Counted from the first letter of the stretch, positions 31,591 through 40,887 are shown. The stretch: 41,112 bases of DNA from Paludibacteraceae bacterium (GCA_905233375.1 CAJOEJ010000016.1:1-41112), one strand, 5' to 3'. Numbers and translations are program-made. The notes: generated from the sequence alone by a model not told the origin.

Positions 31591-33261
31591 TTACAAAATG
31601 GTACAACCCTCACAGGGCTTGAGCTGCTTGAAGAAGTCATTCCCCTTGTCGTCCACGAGGATGAATGCCGGGAAGTTCTCCACTTCGATTTTCCAGATGG
31701 CTTCCATGCCGAGTTCCGGATATTCGACGCACTCGATGGACTTGATATTGTTCTGCGCGAGGATAGCGGCAGGACCACCTATCGAACCGAGATAGAAACC
31801 GCCGTGCTTCTGACATGCATTGGTCACGTCTATCGAACGGTTGCCCTTTGCGAGCATGATGAGCGAACCGCCGTGATCCTGGAACTCATCCACGTACGGA
31901 TCCATACGTCCGGCGGTCGTCGGACCCATCGAACCGCACGCCATGCCTGCAGGGGTCTTTGCCGGACCGGCATAATAAACAGGATGGTTCTTGAGGTACT
32001 CCGGCATCGGTTCGCCGGCATCCAGACGCGCTTTAATCTTCGCATGGGCGATGTCACGACCGACGATGATCGTACCGTTCAGACTCAGACGCGTACCGAT
32101 AGGATATTGTGTCAGGATAGCGCATACGTCCTTCATCGGCTGGTTCAGGTCGATCCGTACGGCATCGCCTTCACCTGCCTGGCGCAGTTCCTCCGGAATG
32201 AGGCTGGCAGGGTTGTTGTCCAGTTTCTCGATCCATATACCGTCTTTGTTGATCTTGCACTTGATGTTACGGTCCGCCGAGCAGCTTACGCCCAAACCGA
32301 TCGGGCAACTTGCTCCGTGACGCGGCAGACGGACAACACGTACGTCATGCGCCATGTACTTGCCGCCGAACTGCGCACCCAGACCGATCTTGTATGCCTC
32401 CTGCAGCAACTGTTTCTCCAGTTCCACGTCGCGGAACGCACGACCCGTCTCGTCGCCCGAGGTGGGCAGCGAGTCATAGTAATGCGTGCTCGCTAACTTA
32501 ACCGTCAGCAGGTTCTTCTCCGCACTCGTACCGCCGATGACGATGGCGATATGATAAGGAGGACAAGCGGCTGTACCGAGGCTCTTCATCTTCTCCACGA
32601 GGAACGGAATGAGCGTACCCGGATTCTGGATGCGCGCTTTCGTCTCCTGGTACAAATAGGTCTTGTTTGCCGAACCGCCACCCTTGGTCACGCACAGGAA
32701 ACGGTACTCCGCACCATGTGTCGCCTCCAAATCTATCTGCGCCGGCAGGTTGCACTTGGTGTTCACCTCGTCGTACATATTGAGCGGAGCGTTCTGGCTG
32801 TAACGCAGGTTGCACTCCGTGTACGTATTAAACACACCCCTACTCAACGCTTCCTCATCACTCATCTCCCTTCCCTCTAGGGAGGGGCTGGGGGTAGGCT
32901 TTGTCCAGACCTCTTGTCCCTTCTCGCCGTGAATAATCGCCGTACCGGTATCCTGGCAGAGGGGCAGCTGACCTTTGCAAGCCACTTCCGCATTGCGCAG
33001 GAAAGTGAGCGCAACATATTTGTCGTTCGCACTTGCCTCCGGATCGCGCAGAATCTTCGCCACCTGCTCGTTATGGGAACGGCGGAGCATGAAACTAACG
33101 TCATGGAACGCCTGCTGCGCCATGAGCGTCAGGGCTTCCGGAGCCACTTTCAGTATCTCATGTCCTTCAAACTCGCTAACGGACACATAGTCCTTCGTCA
33201 GCAGATAATACTCAGTCTCGTCCTTGCCGAGCTGAAACATCGGTGCATACTTAAATTCCAT
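31591..33261 (-). CDS. fum: Class I fumarate hydratase
   Basis: An iron-sulphur fumarase interconverting fumarate and malate. 556 aa, usual length for the single-chain two-domain class. Conserved: [13 protein letters not shown] (first cluster Cys), [46 protein letters not shown] (cluster Cys), and the beta domain with [10 protein letters not shown] and [18 protein letters not shown] palindromic repeat adds [15 protein letters not shown] after the first cluster cysteine region; the core looks intact. First gene of the minus-strand run, with a promoter at 33301-33332. Confidence 0.95.
   Translation of the reverse strand: MEFKYAPMFQLGKDETEYYLLTKDYVSVSEFEGHEILKVAPEALTLMAQQAFHDVSFMLRRSHNEQVAKILRDPEASANDKYVALTFLRNAEVACKGQLPLCQDTGTAIIHGEKGQEVWTKPTPSPSLEGREMSDEEALSRGVFNTYTECNLRYSQNAPLNMYDEVNTKCNLPAQIDLEATHGAEYRFLCVTKGGGSANKTYLYQETKARIQNPGTLIPFLVEKMKSLGTAACPPYHIAIVIGGTSAEKNLLTVKLASTHYYDSLPTSGDETGRAFRDVELEKQLLQEAYKIGLGAQFGGKYMAHDVRVVRLPRHGASCPIGLGVSCSADRNIKCKINKDGIWIEKLDNNPASLIPEELRQAGEGDAVRIDLNQPMKDVCAILTQYPIGTRLSLNGTIIVGRDIAHAKIKARLDAGEPMPEYLKNHPVYYAGPAKTPAGMACGSMGPTTAGRMDPYVDEFQDHGGSLIMLAKGNRSIDVTNACQKHGGFYLGSIGGPAAILAQNNIKSIECVEYPELGMEAIWKIEVENFPAFILVDDKGNDFFKQLKPCEGCTIL
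32866..32902. repeat. C/T-G/A palindromic repeat inside the fumarase gene
   Basis: CTCCCTTCCCTCTAGGGAGG continuing as GGCTGGGGGTAGG: CCCTC-TA-GAGGG at the centre. In frame, encoding [11 protein letters not shown], close to the mfd and trmO inserts. Confidence 0.75.
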
Positions 33262-33300
33262 ATATCTTGTGTATTTTTATGTTCACATAAAATGCGGCTG

Positions 33301-33332
33301 CAAAGATACATAAAAAAACGCACATATGCAAA
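33301..33332 (-). promoter_or_regulatory. Promoter of the fumarase-led run
   Basis: Minus-strand TTTG (33329-33332), 20 bp, TATCTTTG (33301-33308): an exact match. It is divergent from the promoter at 33408-33439, the two sharing an A/T-rich intergenic region. Confidence 0.85.
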
Positions 33333-33407
33333 TTTTTATGCGTTTTTTTGTTAAAAACCGTTATTTCGTACGTTTATTCGAAAAAAACGCATAAAAGTAC
33401 ACTTTTA

Positions 33408-33439
33408 TTTGCTCATATCAAAAAGTTTTCGTATTTTTG
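33408..33439 (+). promoter_or_regulatory. Promoter of the 2-hydroxyacid dehydrogenase run
   Basis: TTTG (33408-33411), 20 bp, TATTTTTG (33432-33439). The start near 33446 lies just before a GTG at 33457, which fixes the translation start. Confidence 0.8.
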
Positions 33440-33456
33440 CACCAAATTTGACAAAC

Positions 33457-34380
33457 GTGCAAATTGCATTCACTACCATATTACCCGCAGAGGGATTCGC
33501 ACGCCTTTCGGATGCGGAATACGCATTATGTTTTCCCGAGCCGGGGCAGGTGGTCTGCTGTCCGGAGGCGGAGGTGCTGGTGAGCACATTCGACTACCGC
33601 GTGACCCGGGAGATGATGGATAGCATGCCCCGTCTGCGTCTCATCGCCAATTTCGGTGCGGGATACAACAACATCGACCTGGACGCTTGCCGGGAGCGGG
33701 GCATACGCGTGACGAACACGCCGCAACCGGTCATCGAGCCGACGGCGGAACTTGCGTTTGCGCTGATGACCGACATCGCGCGGCGCGTGAGCGAGTTCGA
33801 CCGCACCGTGCGTGCCGGGAAAGCCGTTTTCGGCGTCATGAACAACCTCAACCATTCGTTATACGGCAAGACATTGGGAATCTTGGGAATGGGGCGGATC
33901 GGACAAGCGCTGGCACGTCGTGCAATAGCCGCCGGCATGCACATTATCTATCATAACAGGAAACCGCTTGAGATACCGGGCGAAGCGCGATACGTAGATT
34001 TCCAGACCTTGCTGCAGGACAGCGACTATCTGAGTCTGAACCTGCCGTACACGCCGGAGGTGCATCATATCATCGGCAAGCCCGAACTGGGGATGATGAA
34101 ACGCAGTGCGTACCTTATCAATACTGCGCGCGGCGCGCACGTGCATGAACAGGCACTGGTGGAGGCGCTGCGAAGCGGCATCATCGCGGGGGCGGCTCTC
34201 GATGTATATGAGTTCGAACCGCAAATAACCGCCGAACTGCTGCAGATGGACAATGTGGTACTCAGTCCGCACACGGGAACGGGTACATGGGAAGGACGCA
34301 TCGCCATGTGCGAAAACGTGTGCGACAATATTCTTGCGTTTGCCGACAACGACACTAATTTAATGAATATAGTATTATGA
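33457..34380 (+). CDS. D-2-hydroxyacid dehydrogenase
   Basis: An NAD(P)-dependent D-isomer-specific 2-hydroxyacid dehydrogenase (glyoxylate/hydroxypyruvate reductase-like), 307 aa. The frame opens at 33409 inside the promoter, so GTG at 33457 (VQIAFTTILP) is the likely start, with a very short leader. The Rossmann motif LGILGMGRIGQALARRA, ANFGAGYNNIDLDAC, INTARGAHVHEQAL (Arg) and the catalytic His in VVLSPHTGTGTWEGR are present. The natural substrate cannot be told from sequence. Its last bases overlap the next start as ATGA. Confidence 0.9.
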   Translation: MQIAFTTILPAEGFARLSDAEYALCFPEPGQVVCCPEAEVLVSTFDYRVTREMMDSMPRLRLIANFGAGYNNIDLDACRERGIRVTNTPQPVIEPTAELAFALMTDIARRVSEFDRTVRAGKAVFGVMNNLNHSLYGKTLGILGMGRIGQALARRAIAAGMHIIYHNRKPLEIPGEARYVDFQTLLQDSDYLSLNLPYTPEVHHIIGKPELGMMKRSAYLINTARGAHVHEQALVEALRSGIIAGAALDVYEFEPQITAELLQMDNVVLSPHTGTGTWEGRIAMCENVCDNILAFADNDTNLMNIVL

Positions 34381-34904
34381 AAAAAATGATGATTGTAGCA
34401 GCTTTCGCCATCATGATGACCAGCTGCGGCATGCTGCAGAAGAGCAGCACCAATGAACAGAGTACAGCAACCCAGACAACGACCACGACGTCCGTAGCGA
34501 CCAATGCACAGAGTGCCGGACAAAATGCCGGAACGGCACTGATGGCGCTGTACAAACAGTACAAAGCCGACGGAAACAAGTTCGACTACAAGAACATGCA
34601 GAACGTCCTCAACACGGTGACGCTGGTGGCTAACTGCGAAGGACTGAAAACGAGTTACAACGACAAGACCTACCTCAAGGATTTCGGCAAAGGCATGATC
34701 GCATCGTCGCTGGGTCTGGTAACGCAGAACAACGTCGAGACCGTAACAAACAGCCTCGTGGAGATGGTCAAGAGCAGCGAGAGCGTTCAGAACGCCACGA
34801 CCCAGGCGCAGAACACGGCTACCACAGCAGCCGGTTATGCCAGCACGGCTGCGCAGTACGCCGGCGCACTCAGCACTTTGCTCTCTGCCTTCGGCGGAAA
34901 ATAA
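34377..34904 (+). CDS. Predicted lipoprotein, low-complexity, unknown function
   Basis: 175 aa. Type II signal MKKMMIVAAFAIMMTSCG with lipobox TSC, so Cys17 would be lipidated. A T/S/Q/N-rich stretch (about 20-50) is followed by a helical region with NMQNVLNTVTLVANCEG and LKDFGKGMIASSLGLV, then an A/T/Q-rich tail. I do not recognise the family. Overlaps the dehydrogenase stop by 4 bp (ATGA), so coupled to it. Confidence 0.75.
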   Translation: MKKMMIVAAFAIMMTSCGMLQKSSTNEQSTATQTTTTTSVATNAQSAGQNAGTALMALYKQYKADGNKFDYKNMQNVLNTVTLVANCEGLKTSYNDKTYLKDFGKGMIASSLGLVTQNNVETVTNSLVEMVKSSESVQNATTQAQNTATTAAGYASTAAQYAGALSTLLSAFGGK

Positions 34905-34910
34905 ACCGGA

Positions 34911-34943
34911 ATTGTAAATTGTAAATTCTAAATTGTAAATTCT
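34911..34943. repeat. Heptamer repeat before pepT (AATTGTA flavour)
   Basis: ATTGTAA, ATTGTAA, ATTCTAA, ATTGTAA and ATTCTCC, ending right before the GTG start of pepT. It forms nearly the whole gap to the lipoprotein gene. Confidence 0.85.
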
Positions 34944-34946
34944 CCC

Positions 34947-36155
34947 GTGGATATAGTAGAACGTTTTTTGAAGTACGTGTCTTTCTGCACGACGAGTGAC
35001 GAGAAGACCGGCATGACGCCTTCCACTCCCGGACAGATGGAGTTCGCCCGTTATCTGGCGGACGAACTCCGTTCCATCGGACTGGCGGAAATCGCTTTGG
35101 ATAATAACGGTTATATTACGGCAACTCTTCCGGCTACGGAAGAAGGTCATCCCGTCGTCGGATTCATTGCGCACATGGACACATCGCCCGATGCCAGCGG
35201 CAGGCATGTCCAGCCGCGGATCGTGACCAACTACGACGGCAACGACATCGAGCTGAGCGAAGGCATCGTTCTGGCAACTGCCACCTACCCCGAGATCCTG
35301 CGGTACAAAGGTCAGGACATCATCGTCACGAACGGCAAGACCCTGCTCGGAGCAGATGACAAAGCCGGCATCGCGGAGATAGTGACCGCCATGGAGCACC
35401 TCATCCAGCATCCGGAGATCCGGCACGGCAAAGTGCGTATCGGATTCACGCCGGACGAAGAGATCGGGTGCGGAGCGGATCATTTTGACGTCAAAGAGTT
35501 CGGCGCCGCTTTCGCCTACACGATGGACGGAGGAGCGGTCGGCGAACTGGAGTTCGAGAACTTCAATGCCGCCAGCTGTGTCATCCGCGTCCACGGAGTG
35601 AACGTACACCCAGGCAGCGCGTACCACAAGATGCGCAACTCCATGCGCATCGCGTACCAGATAGCCGTCATGCTCCCGCGTTTCCAGACACCCGAGCACA
35701 CGCAGGAATACGAAGGATTCTACCACCTCATCGGAATGGAAGGAACGGTCGAAGAGACCACGCTCCGCTATATCATCCGCGATCATGACCGCACCCAGTT
35801 CGAATACCGCAAACGCGAGCTGGAGCACCTCGTACGCAAGATCAACACCGAGTACGGCGAAGGAACGGCGGAAATAGAGATCCGCGACCAGTACTACAAC
35901 ATGCGGGAGAAGATCGAACCCGTCATGCACATTATCGACCTTGCCAAAGAGGCGATGACGGCGGTTGGCGTGACACCCAAAGTGAAACCGATCCGGGGCG
36001 GAACGGACGGAGCACGCCTGTCCTTCGAAGGACTGCCATGCCCCAACATCTTTGCCGGAGGGGAGAACTTCCATAGCCGCTACGAATACCTGCCGGTACC
36101 GTCCATGGAAAAAGCCATGCAAGTCATTCTGCAAATCGTGCAAATGGCGAAATGA
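34947..36155 (+). CDS. pepT: Peptidase T (tripeptide aminopeptidase)
   Basis: An M20-family dizinc aminopeptidase removing N-terminal residues from tripeptides. 402 aa. Zinc-site motifs [11 protein letters not shown] and LLGADDKAG, the catalytic glutamates in [15 protein letters not shown], and [17 protein letters not shown] near the end. The start is a GTG ([13 protein letters not shown]) right after a heptamer repeat; no better start exists. Peptide-scavenging role. Confidence 0.95.
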   Translation: MDIVERFLKYVSFCTTSDEKTGMTPSTPGQMEFARYLADELRSIGLAEIALDNNGYITATLPATEEGHPVVGFIAHMDTSPDASGRHVQPRIVTNYDGNDIELSEGIVLATATYPEILRYKGQDIIVTNGKTLLGADDKAGIAEIVTAMEHLIQHPEIRHGKVRIGFTPDEEIGCGADHFDVKEFGAAFAYTMDGGAVGELEFENFNAASCVIRVHGVNVHPGSAYHKMRNSMRIAYQIAVMLPRFQTPEHTQEYEGFYHLIGMEGTVEETTLRYIIRDHDRTQFEYRKRELEHLVRKINTEYGEGTAEIEIRDQYYNMREKIEPVMHIIDLAKEAMTAVGVTPKVKPIRGGTDGARLSFEGLPCPNIFAGGENFHSRYEYLPVPSMEKAMQVILQIVQMAK

Positions 36156-36190
36156 TTCAATAAACGATTAAATGGTAAATGACAAATGGA
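36155..36190. repeat. Heptamer repeat between pepT and gcvT
   Basis: CGATTAA, ATGGTAA, ATGACAA and ATGGAAA, running into the gcvT start codon. Confidence 0.65.
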
Positions 36191-37295
36191 AAATCTTAAG
36201 ACAACTCCGTTTACGGATATACACATTGCGTTAGGCGCAAAAATGGCTGAGTTCGCAGGTTTCAACATGCCTATTCAGTACCCGACCGGTATCAATAGGG
36301 AACATATGATCGTCCGCGAAGGCGTCGGCGTGTTCGATGTAAGCCACATGGGCGAGTTCTGGGTGAAAGGAGACAAAGCCCTCGATTTCCTGCAGTATAT
36401 CACCACCAATGACCTGAGCGTCATTCCCGCCGGCAAGGCGCAGTACACCTGCATGCCCAACGGTAAAGGCGGCATCGTGGATGACCTTATTATATACAAG
36501 TACTCCACCACCAAGTATCTCATGGTGGTCAATGCCGGCAATATCGACAAAGACTGGGAGTGGGTTAATGTACAAAGGGACAAAGGACAATGGACAAAGG
36601 ATGAAGAGCAAAGAGCTGCTCTCTCTTTGGAGAACGCATCCTCGCGGTACGGACAGTTGGCGGTACAGGGTCCGAAGGCGACCGAACTGCTGCAACTCCT
36701 CACGGACGCCGACCTCAAGTCGATCGACTACTACGCCTTCCGCGAATGGAGTTTTGCAGGCGTGCCGGGAGTGATCCTCTCCAATACGGGTTATACCGGT
36801 GCAGGAGGATTCGAACTCTATTTCCCTGCCGAACGCGGTATCGAGATATGGAACGCGCTGTTCGAAGTAGGCAAACCGTTCGGACTGGCACCTATCGGTC
36901 TCGGCGCACGGGACAGCCTGCGTCTGGAGAAATGGTACTGCCTCTACGGTCACGATATCGACGACACGACCTCGCCCCTCGAAGCAGGACTGGGATGGAT
37001 CACCAAACTGGATGCCAAGGACTTCATTGACCGCGACTTCCTCAAGCAGCAGAAAGCAGAAGGCGTACAGCGCAAACTGGTGCATTTCGAGTGTCTCGAG
37101 CGCGCTATCCCGCGTAACGGATACGAGATATGTGACGCCGAAGGAAACGTGATCGGAAACGTCACCTCCGGAATCATGCTGCCCGACACCAAGGTGGGGA
37201 TCGGTATGGGATACGTCCGCACTCCCTTCGCCAAGAAAGAGACGGTCATCTATATCAAAATCCGCGAGAAGTTACAACCCGCTAAAATTGTCTGA
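36186..37295 (+). CDS. gcvT: Glycine cleavage system T protein (aminomethyltransferase)
   Basis: Transfers the methylene group from H-protein-bound aminomethyl to tetrahydrofolate. 369 aa, normal. [36 protein letters not shown] (catalytic Asp), [48 protein letters not shown]. It is separate from gcvP/H, none of which is in the window. A heptamer repeat inserts [14 protein letters not shown] in the middle of the first domain. Confidence 0.95.
   Translation: MENLKTTPFTDIHIALGAKMAEFAGFNMPIQYPTGINREHMIVREGVGVFDVSHMGEFWVKGDKALDFLQYITTNDLSVIPAGKAQYTCMPNGKGGIVDDLIIYKYSTTKYLMVVNAGNIDKDWEWVNVQRDKGQWTKDEEQRAALSLENASSRYGQLAVQGPKATELLQLLTDADLKSIDYYAFREWSFAGVPGVILSNTGYTGAGGFELYFPAERGIEIWNALFEVGKPFGLAPIGLGARDSLRLEKWYCLYGHDIDDTTSPLEAGLGWITKLDAKDFIDRDFLKQQKAEGVQRKLVHFECLERAIPRNGYEICDAEGNVIGNVTSGIMLPDTKVGIGMGYVRTPFAKKETVIYIKIREKLQPAKIV
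36569..36602. repeat. Heptamer repeat inside gcvT (GTACAAA flavour)
   Basis: GTACAAA, GGGACAA, AGGACAA, TGGACAA and a part unit. In frame, encoding [13 protein letters not shown]. Confidence 0.85.
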
Positions 37296-38254
37296 TGACC
37301 AATAACCAGTCACCAATAACCAATAAGCGCGTAGCGCTCGTCCTGGGTTCGGGCGGTGCACGCGGTCTGGCGCATATAGGCTCCATTGAAGCCCTCGAAG
37401 AGCGCGGCTATACCATCACCAGTATAGCCGGTTGCTCGATGGGGTCCATCATCGCCGGCATGTACGCGGCGGGACAACTCAAAGAAGCCAAAGAGTGGTT
37501 CCTGCAGGTGGACAAGCAGCTGATACTCCGCATGATGGATATCAACCTGCTCAGCGGCAACTCGCTCGTCAAAGGGGAGAAAATCATCAAGGAGCTGCAG
37601 AAAGTGGTACCGGATCGTCCGATCGAGGAGCTCCCTATCCCCTGCTCTATCGTGGCATCGGACATGATGAACACCGAAGAGGTCATCTTCCGCACCGGCA
37701 GCCTGTTCGAAGCCGTACGCGCCTCTATCTCCATCCCCCTGTTCTTCAAACCCGTTCAGATGGAGAACCGGCTGCTTATTGACGGCGGCATCCTTAATCC
37801 GCTGCCCCTGCACGCAGTCGAGCGGACAAAAGGAGACATCCTCGTCGCGGCGGACATCAGCGGAAAAGACGCTATGCCCGTACAGAACGACTACGAACCC
37901 ATAGACGTCGCCGGACGGATCGCCGACATCGAAGCAAGGGGCATCGACGTGCCCGACGGACTGGAGAAACAGCTGTGCGAACTGGGCAAACGCGTGGACG
38001 CCATCCGGCTGCGGAGAGCGAAAGACCTCGGACGCAATTTCAGTTTCCTCAACATGCTCGACCGGATGAGCGACATGCAGATCCAGCAGAACACGCTCCT
38101 GGCGCTGCGACTCACTCCGCCCGACATACATGCCGTCATGAGGCAGTACGCATACAACACCTTTGACTTCGACAAAGCCGAAGAGATCATCGGACAGGGA
38201 CGTACCATCATGAACAAAGCCCTGGACGAGTACGAGAAAAAGATCGTCAATTGA
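37295..38254 (+). CDS. Patatin-like phospholipase
   Basis: A serine acyl hydrolase of the patatin family (RssA-like), 319 aa. It has the oxyanion motif GSGGARGLAH, the nucleophile elbow GCSMGS and the catalytic Asp in DGGILNP. The start overlaps the gcvT stop as TGATG, and the first ~10 residues ([11 protein letters not shown]) come from a heptamer repeat. A bacterial esterase or phospholipase of unknown substrate; the neighbouring TetR and acyl-CoA synthetase suggest lipid turnover. Confidence 0.9.
   Translation: MTNNQSPITNKRVALVLGSGGARGLAHIGSIEALEERGYTITSIAGCSMGSIIAGMYAAGQLKEAKEWFLQVDKQLILRMMDINLLSGNSLVKGEKIIKELQKVVPDRPIEELPIPCSIVASDMMNTEEVIFRTGSLFEAVRASISIPLFFKPVQMENRLLIDGGILNPLPLHAVERTKGDILVAADISGKDAMPVQNDYEPIDVAGRIADIEARGIDVPDGLEKQLCELGKRVDAIRLRRAKDLGRNFSFLNMLDRMSDMQIQQNTLLALRLTPPDIHAVMRQYAYNTFDFDKAEEIIGQGRTIMNKALDEYEKKIVN
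37296..37325. repeat. Heptamer repeat at the patatin gene start
   Basis: TGACCAA, TAACCAG, TCACCAA, TAACCAA: the complement of the ATTGGTC flavour seen in murF-alr. It encodes the patatin N-terminus. Confidence 0.8.
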
Positions 38255-38841
38255 AAGACCGCCGCGACTATATTATCCGCAAGTCGATGGAGCTGTACGC
38301 CGTCAAAGGCTACCAGAACGTGACCATCACCGACCTGCAGTTCGCCCTGGACATAGGGAGAGGGTCGTTGTACTACTATTTCCGCGATCAGGACGAGTTG
38401 TTTGTCACCTGCATGGAGCGCTATTTTCTGGAACCCAAGCAGCGCATACTCGCCGGCGTGCCGGACGATGCCGGTATCGGGCAGATGATCGGCACGATGA
38501 TGGACTACCTGCACACACTCGAAGAAGCACTGCTTACGTTCGACAACAAATCCGTCAACACGTCCAACGTCAACAACCTCATGTTCACCGCCTACAGCCG
38601 CTTTCCCTCGCTTCGCAGCAAAGCCCGGAGGCTCGCACTCAAAGAAATCGAACTGTGGCGCAAAGCCGTCTATAAGGACCAGCGGGCGGGACTCATACGG
38701 CGCGATATAGACCGGGATCAGATAGCGCTCATGTTCGCACATATCAAGAACAGCTATGACTCGGGACTCGGACAAACACAAATGGATTTTTCATTATTGG
38801 AAAAAACATATTCGGAATTGCACCATTTGTTAAAAATATAG
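38251..38841 (+). CDS. TetR-family transcriptional regulator
   Basis: 196 aa. The N-terminal HTH is typical: AVKGYQNVTITDLQFALDI and GRGSLYYYFRDQDELF. The C-terminal ligand domain is not assignable. The start is TTG at 38251, overlapping the patatin stop (TTGA). It sits just before an acyl-CoA synthetase whose promoter carries a palindrome, so it probably senses acyl-CoA or fatty acid, as FadR-type TetR proteins do. This is inference from position. Confidence 0.87.
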   Translation: MKDRRDYIIRKSMELYAVKGYQNVTITDLQFALDIGRGSLYYYFRDQDELFVTCMERYFLEPKQRILAGVPDDAGIGQMIGTMMDYLHTLEEALLTFDNKSVNTSNVNNLMFTAYSRFPSLRSKARRLALKEIELWRKAVYKDQRAGLIRRDIDRDQIALMFAHIKNSYDSGLGQTQMDFSLLEKTYSELHHLLKI

Positions 38842-38856
38842 CAAAAAAATACCACT

Positions 38857-38892
38857 TTTGAACGAATGTTCGAAAAAAAAGTATTATCTTTG
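38857..38892 (+). promoter_or_regulatory. Promoter and candidate operator of the acyl-CoA synthetase
   Basis: TATCTTTG (38885-38892) is a perfect -7 box. The nearest TTTG (38857-38860) is 24 bp upstream, longer than the usual 20. Over it lies an inverted repeat, GAAC-GAAT-GTTC (38859-38870), extended on both sides by TTT and GAAA. A repressor there, plausibly the TetR upstream, would cover the -33 region. Confidence 0.6.
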
Positions 38893-38922
38893 CAAAAGAT
38901 TTAAGAATTGACAACAAATTAT

Positions 38923-40572
38923 ATGGCAACAAAACATTACTTGTCGTACTTACAGGAGACCATGCGGAATCGCTGGGAATGTCTCGCAATGAAAGACTTG
39001 GACGGAGTCAATTCCTACACGTATGCCGGACTGGCTGAGGGCATCGCCAAGCTGCACGTCACATGGCGCGCAATGGGCATCAAGGAGGGAGACAAGATTG
39101 CGCTTTGCGGTCGTAACTGCGCCAACTGGGGACTCCTGTTCCTCGCCGTGGAGAGTTACAAAGCGGTGGTGGTCAGCATCCTGCCGGACTTTACAGCGGA
39201 GGGGATTTACTCCCTGGTGGATCACTCCGAAGCGGTGTTGCTGTATATAGGTCCGAACGTAAAGAAGAAGATTGACCCGACCCAGATGAAAGGGCTCAAA
39301 GCGACCATTTTCATGGACGACATGACCATCGTCGAAGCGGACGACAAGACACGCAAAGCGTTCGAATCAGCAGACGAGGCGTTCAAGAAAGCCTATCCGG
39401 ACGGGGTGACCGTCAAGGATATACAGTTCCCCATAGACAACTACGATGACATAGCGGTCATCAACTATACATCCGGTTCGACCGGCAATCCCAAAGGGGT
39501 CATGCTGACCCATCTGAACCTGAGCGGTAACGTCGAGTTCGGATGCCAGCGCATTCCCCACAGACCCGGTGACAAGGTGTTGTCCATGCTGCCGATCGCA
39601 CATATGTTCGGACTCATGTACGAGTTCCTCTATCAGGTGTGCGACGGAGCCGAGGTCTATTTCCTCACCCAGGCGCCCACCCCCACCGTGCTCATGAAAG
39701 CGTTTGCACAAGTCAAACCGTTCATGATCCTGACGGTGCCACTCGTGGTGGAGAAGATCATCAAGAAAGGTGTACTGCCCAAGATTAGCAGCCGCGCTGC
39801 CAGAATCATGTGGAAAACACCCTTCCTCAAGAATATCATACGCGGCAAGGTCAAAGAGGGTCTGGACAAGACCTTCGGCGGACAGCTCCGTTACCTCATC
39901 ATCGGTGGTGCGGCGCTGAACGGCGAAGTGGAGCAGGTACTGCATGACATCAAGTTCCAGTACTGCGTCGGCTACGGCATGACCGAGTGCGGTCCGCTGA
40001 TCAGCTACGAGGACTGGTGGGAATACGCCTTCCATAGCTGCGGAAAGCAACTGCCGCAATGCCACGTGCGCATTGACAGCGAGGATCCCACACGCAAGGA
40101 CGGAGAAATCCAAGTGAAGGGTATCAACGTCATGAAGGGGTACTACAAGAACGAGGAGGCGACCAGAGCCGTCTTCACCGAAGACGGATGGATGCGCACC
40201 GGTGACCTTGGCGTACTCGACAAAGCAGGAAACATCTATATCCATGGACGCTCGAAGAACATGATTCTCGGTCCTTCGGGTCAGAACATCTACCCCGAGG
40301 AACTGGAGGACAAACTGAACTCGATGCCCTGTATCGTGGAGTCCATCGTCGTGGACAGAGACCACAAACTGGTGGCGCTTGTCTTCCCCGACACCTCCAA
40401 TGAAGGAAAGAAACAGTTAGGCGGCAAAACGCTGGTACAACTGATGGAGGAGAACCGCGTAGCGGTCAACAGAGATCTTCCGCAGTACAGCCAGATCAGT
40501 AGTATAGAATTAGTGGCTTCGGAGTTTGAAAAGACTCCCAAGCGCTCCATCAAGCGGTATCTGTACAAGTAA
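38923..40572 (+). CDS. AMP-forming long-chain acyl-CoA synthetase
   Basis: Activates fatty acids to acyl-CoA via acyl-AMP. Start at the ATG at 38923 (MATKHYLSYLQ), 549 aa. ATP motif YTSGSTGNPKGVMLTH, gate region HMFGLMYEF, YGMTECGPLISYE (A5), DGWMRTGDLG (A7), HGRSKNMILGPSGQNIYPEE (A8), and the C-terminal catalytic Lys region EKTPKRSIKRYLYK. Most like FadD-type long-chain enzymes. Regulation by the adjacent TetR is likely. Confidence 0.92.
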   Translation: MATKHYLSYLQETMRNRWECLAMKDLDGVNSYTYAGLAEGIAKLHVTWRAMGIKEGDKIALCGRNCANWGLLFLAVESYKAVVVSILPDFTAEGIYSLVDHSEAVLLYIGPNVKKKIDPTQMKGLKATIFMDDMTIVEADDKTRKAFESADEAFKKAYPDGVTVKDIQFPIDNYDDIAVINYTSGSTGNPKGVMLTHLNLSGNVEFGCQRIPHRPGDKVLSMLPIAHMFGLMYEFLYQVCDGAEVYFLTQAPTPTVLMKAFAQVKPFMILTVPLVVEKIIKKGVLPKISSRAARIMWKTPFLKNIIRGKVKEGLDKTFGGQLRYLIIGGAALNGEVEQVLHDIKFQYCVGYGMTECGPLISYEDWWEYAFHSCGKQLPQCHVRIDSEDPTRKDGEIQVKGINVMKGYYKNEEATRAVFTEDGWMRTGDLGVLDKAGNIYIHGRSKNMILGPSGQNIYPEELEDKLNSMPCIVESIVVDRDHKLVALVFPDTSNEGKKQLGGKTLVQLMEENRVAVNRDLPQYSQISSIELVASEFEKTPKRSIKRYLYK

Positions 40573-40587
40573 CAGAGACCGCACCCC

Positions 40588-40611
40588 ACCTTATGGGGGA
40601 GCCCATAAGGT
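40588..40611 (+). other. Perfect 10-bp hairpin after the acyl-CoA synthetase
   Basis: ACCTTATGGG-GGAG-CCCATAAGGT. No T-run follows, so it is not a classical terminator. It may stabilise the mRNA 3' end or begin a separate small RNA. Confidence 0.6.
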
Positions 40612-40640
40612 TTCTGTAAATAATAGTGAGTAAGTAGATG

Positions 40641-40660
40641 GATTCTCTGAAATGAGAATC
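40641..40660 (+). other. Second hairpin in the 3' region
   Basis: GATTCTC-TGAAAT-GAGAATC, a perfect 7-bp stem between the first hairpin and the terminator. Confidence 0.5.
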
Positions 40661-40667
40661 GAAGCTT

Positions 40668-40702
40668 GTGCGTGATTGGGAAACCACGCACTTGTTTTTT
40701 TT
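40668..40702 (+). terminator. Intrinsic terminator of the acyl-CoA synthetase unit
   Basis: GTGCGTG pairs with CACGCAC around a ten-base loop, then TTG and a run of eight T. Confidence 0.85.
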
Positions 40703-40850
40703 ATAGCCGACACTAATGACAGAAAATAAACCTTCGTCCGTTTGCAGAGATTTTATCCTGCACCCCTAAGTTCAACTTGGAAGTGCAAAGTAGGCAGGTG
40801 TAAAAACAGAGCAAAAGGCAACAAATAAAAAATGTTTATTTTTTACTTTT
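40703..40850 (+). other. Non-coding stretch with imperfect hairpins
   Basis: No reading frame of note. CCTGC and GCAGG pair at about 40765-40798, enclosing GCAC/GTGC. A strong terminator follows at 40851-40884. I found no consensus promoter ahead of it. It could be a small RNA or a read-through tail. Confidence 0.3.
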
Positions 40851-40884
40851 TCGCAGCCATCATAGATGACTGCGATTTTTTTTT
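40851..40884 (+). terminator. Intrinsic terminator
   Basis: TCGCAG/CTGCGA outer stem with inner CATC-ATA-GATG, followed by nine T. No gene in the window lies between it and the previous terminator, so it implies an unrecognised transcript. Confidence 0.85.
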
Positions 40885-40887
40885 GTC

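Noticed and set aside
34065..36143. A 692-codon minus-strand frame opposite pepT and the lipoprotein gene
   Set aside because: It is the shadow of well-supported plus-strand genes; the translation is low-quality with no domains.
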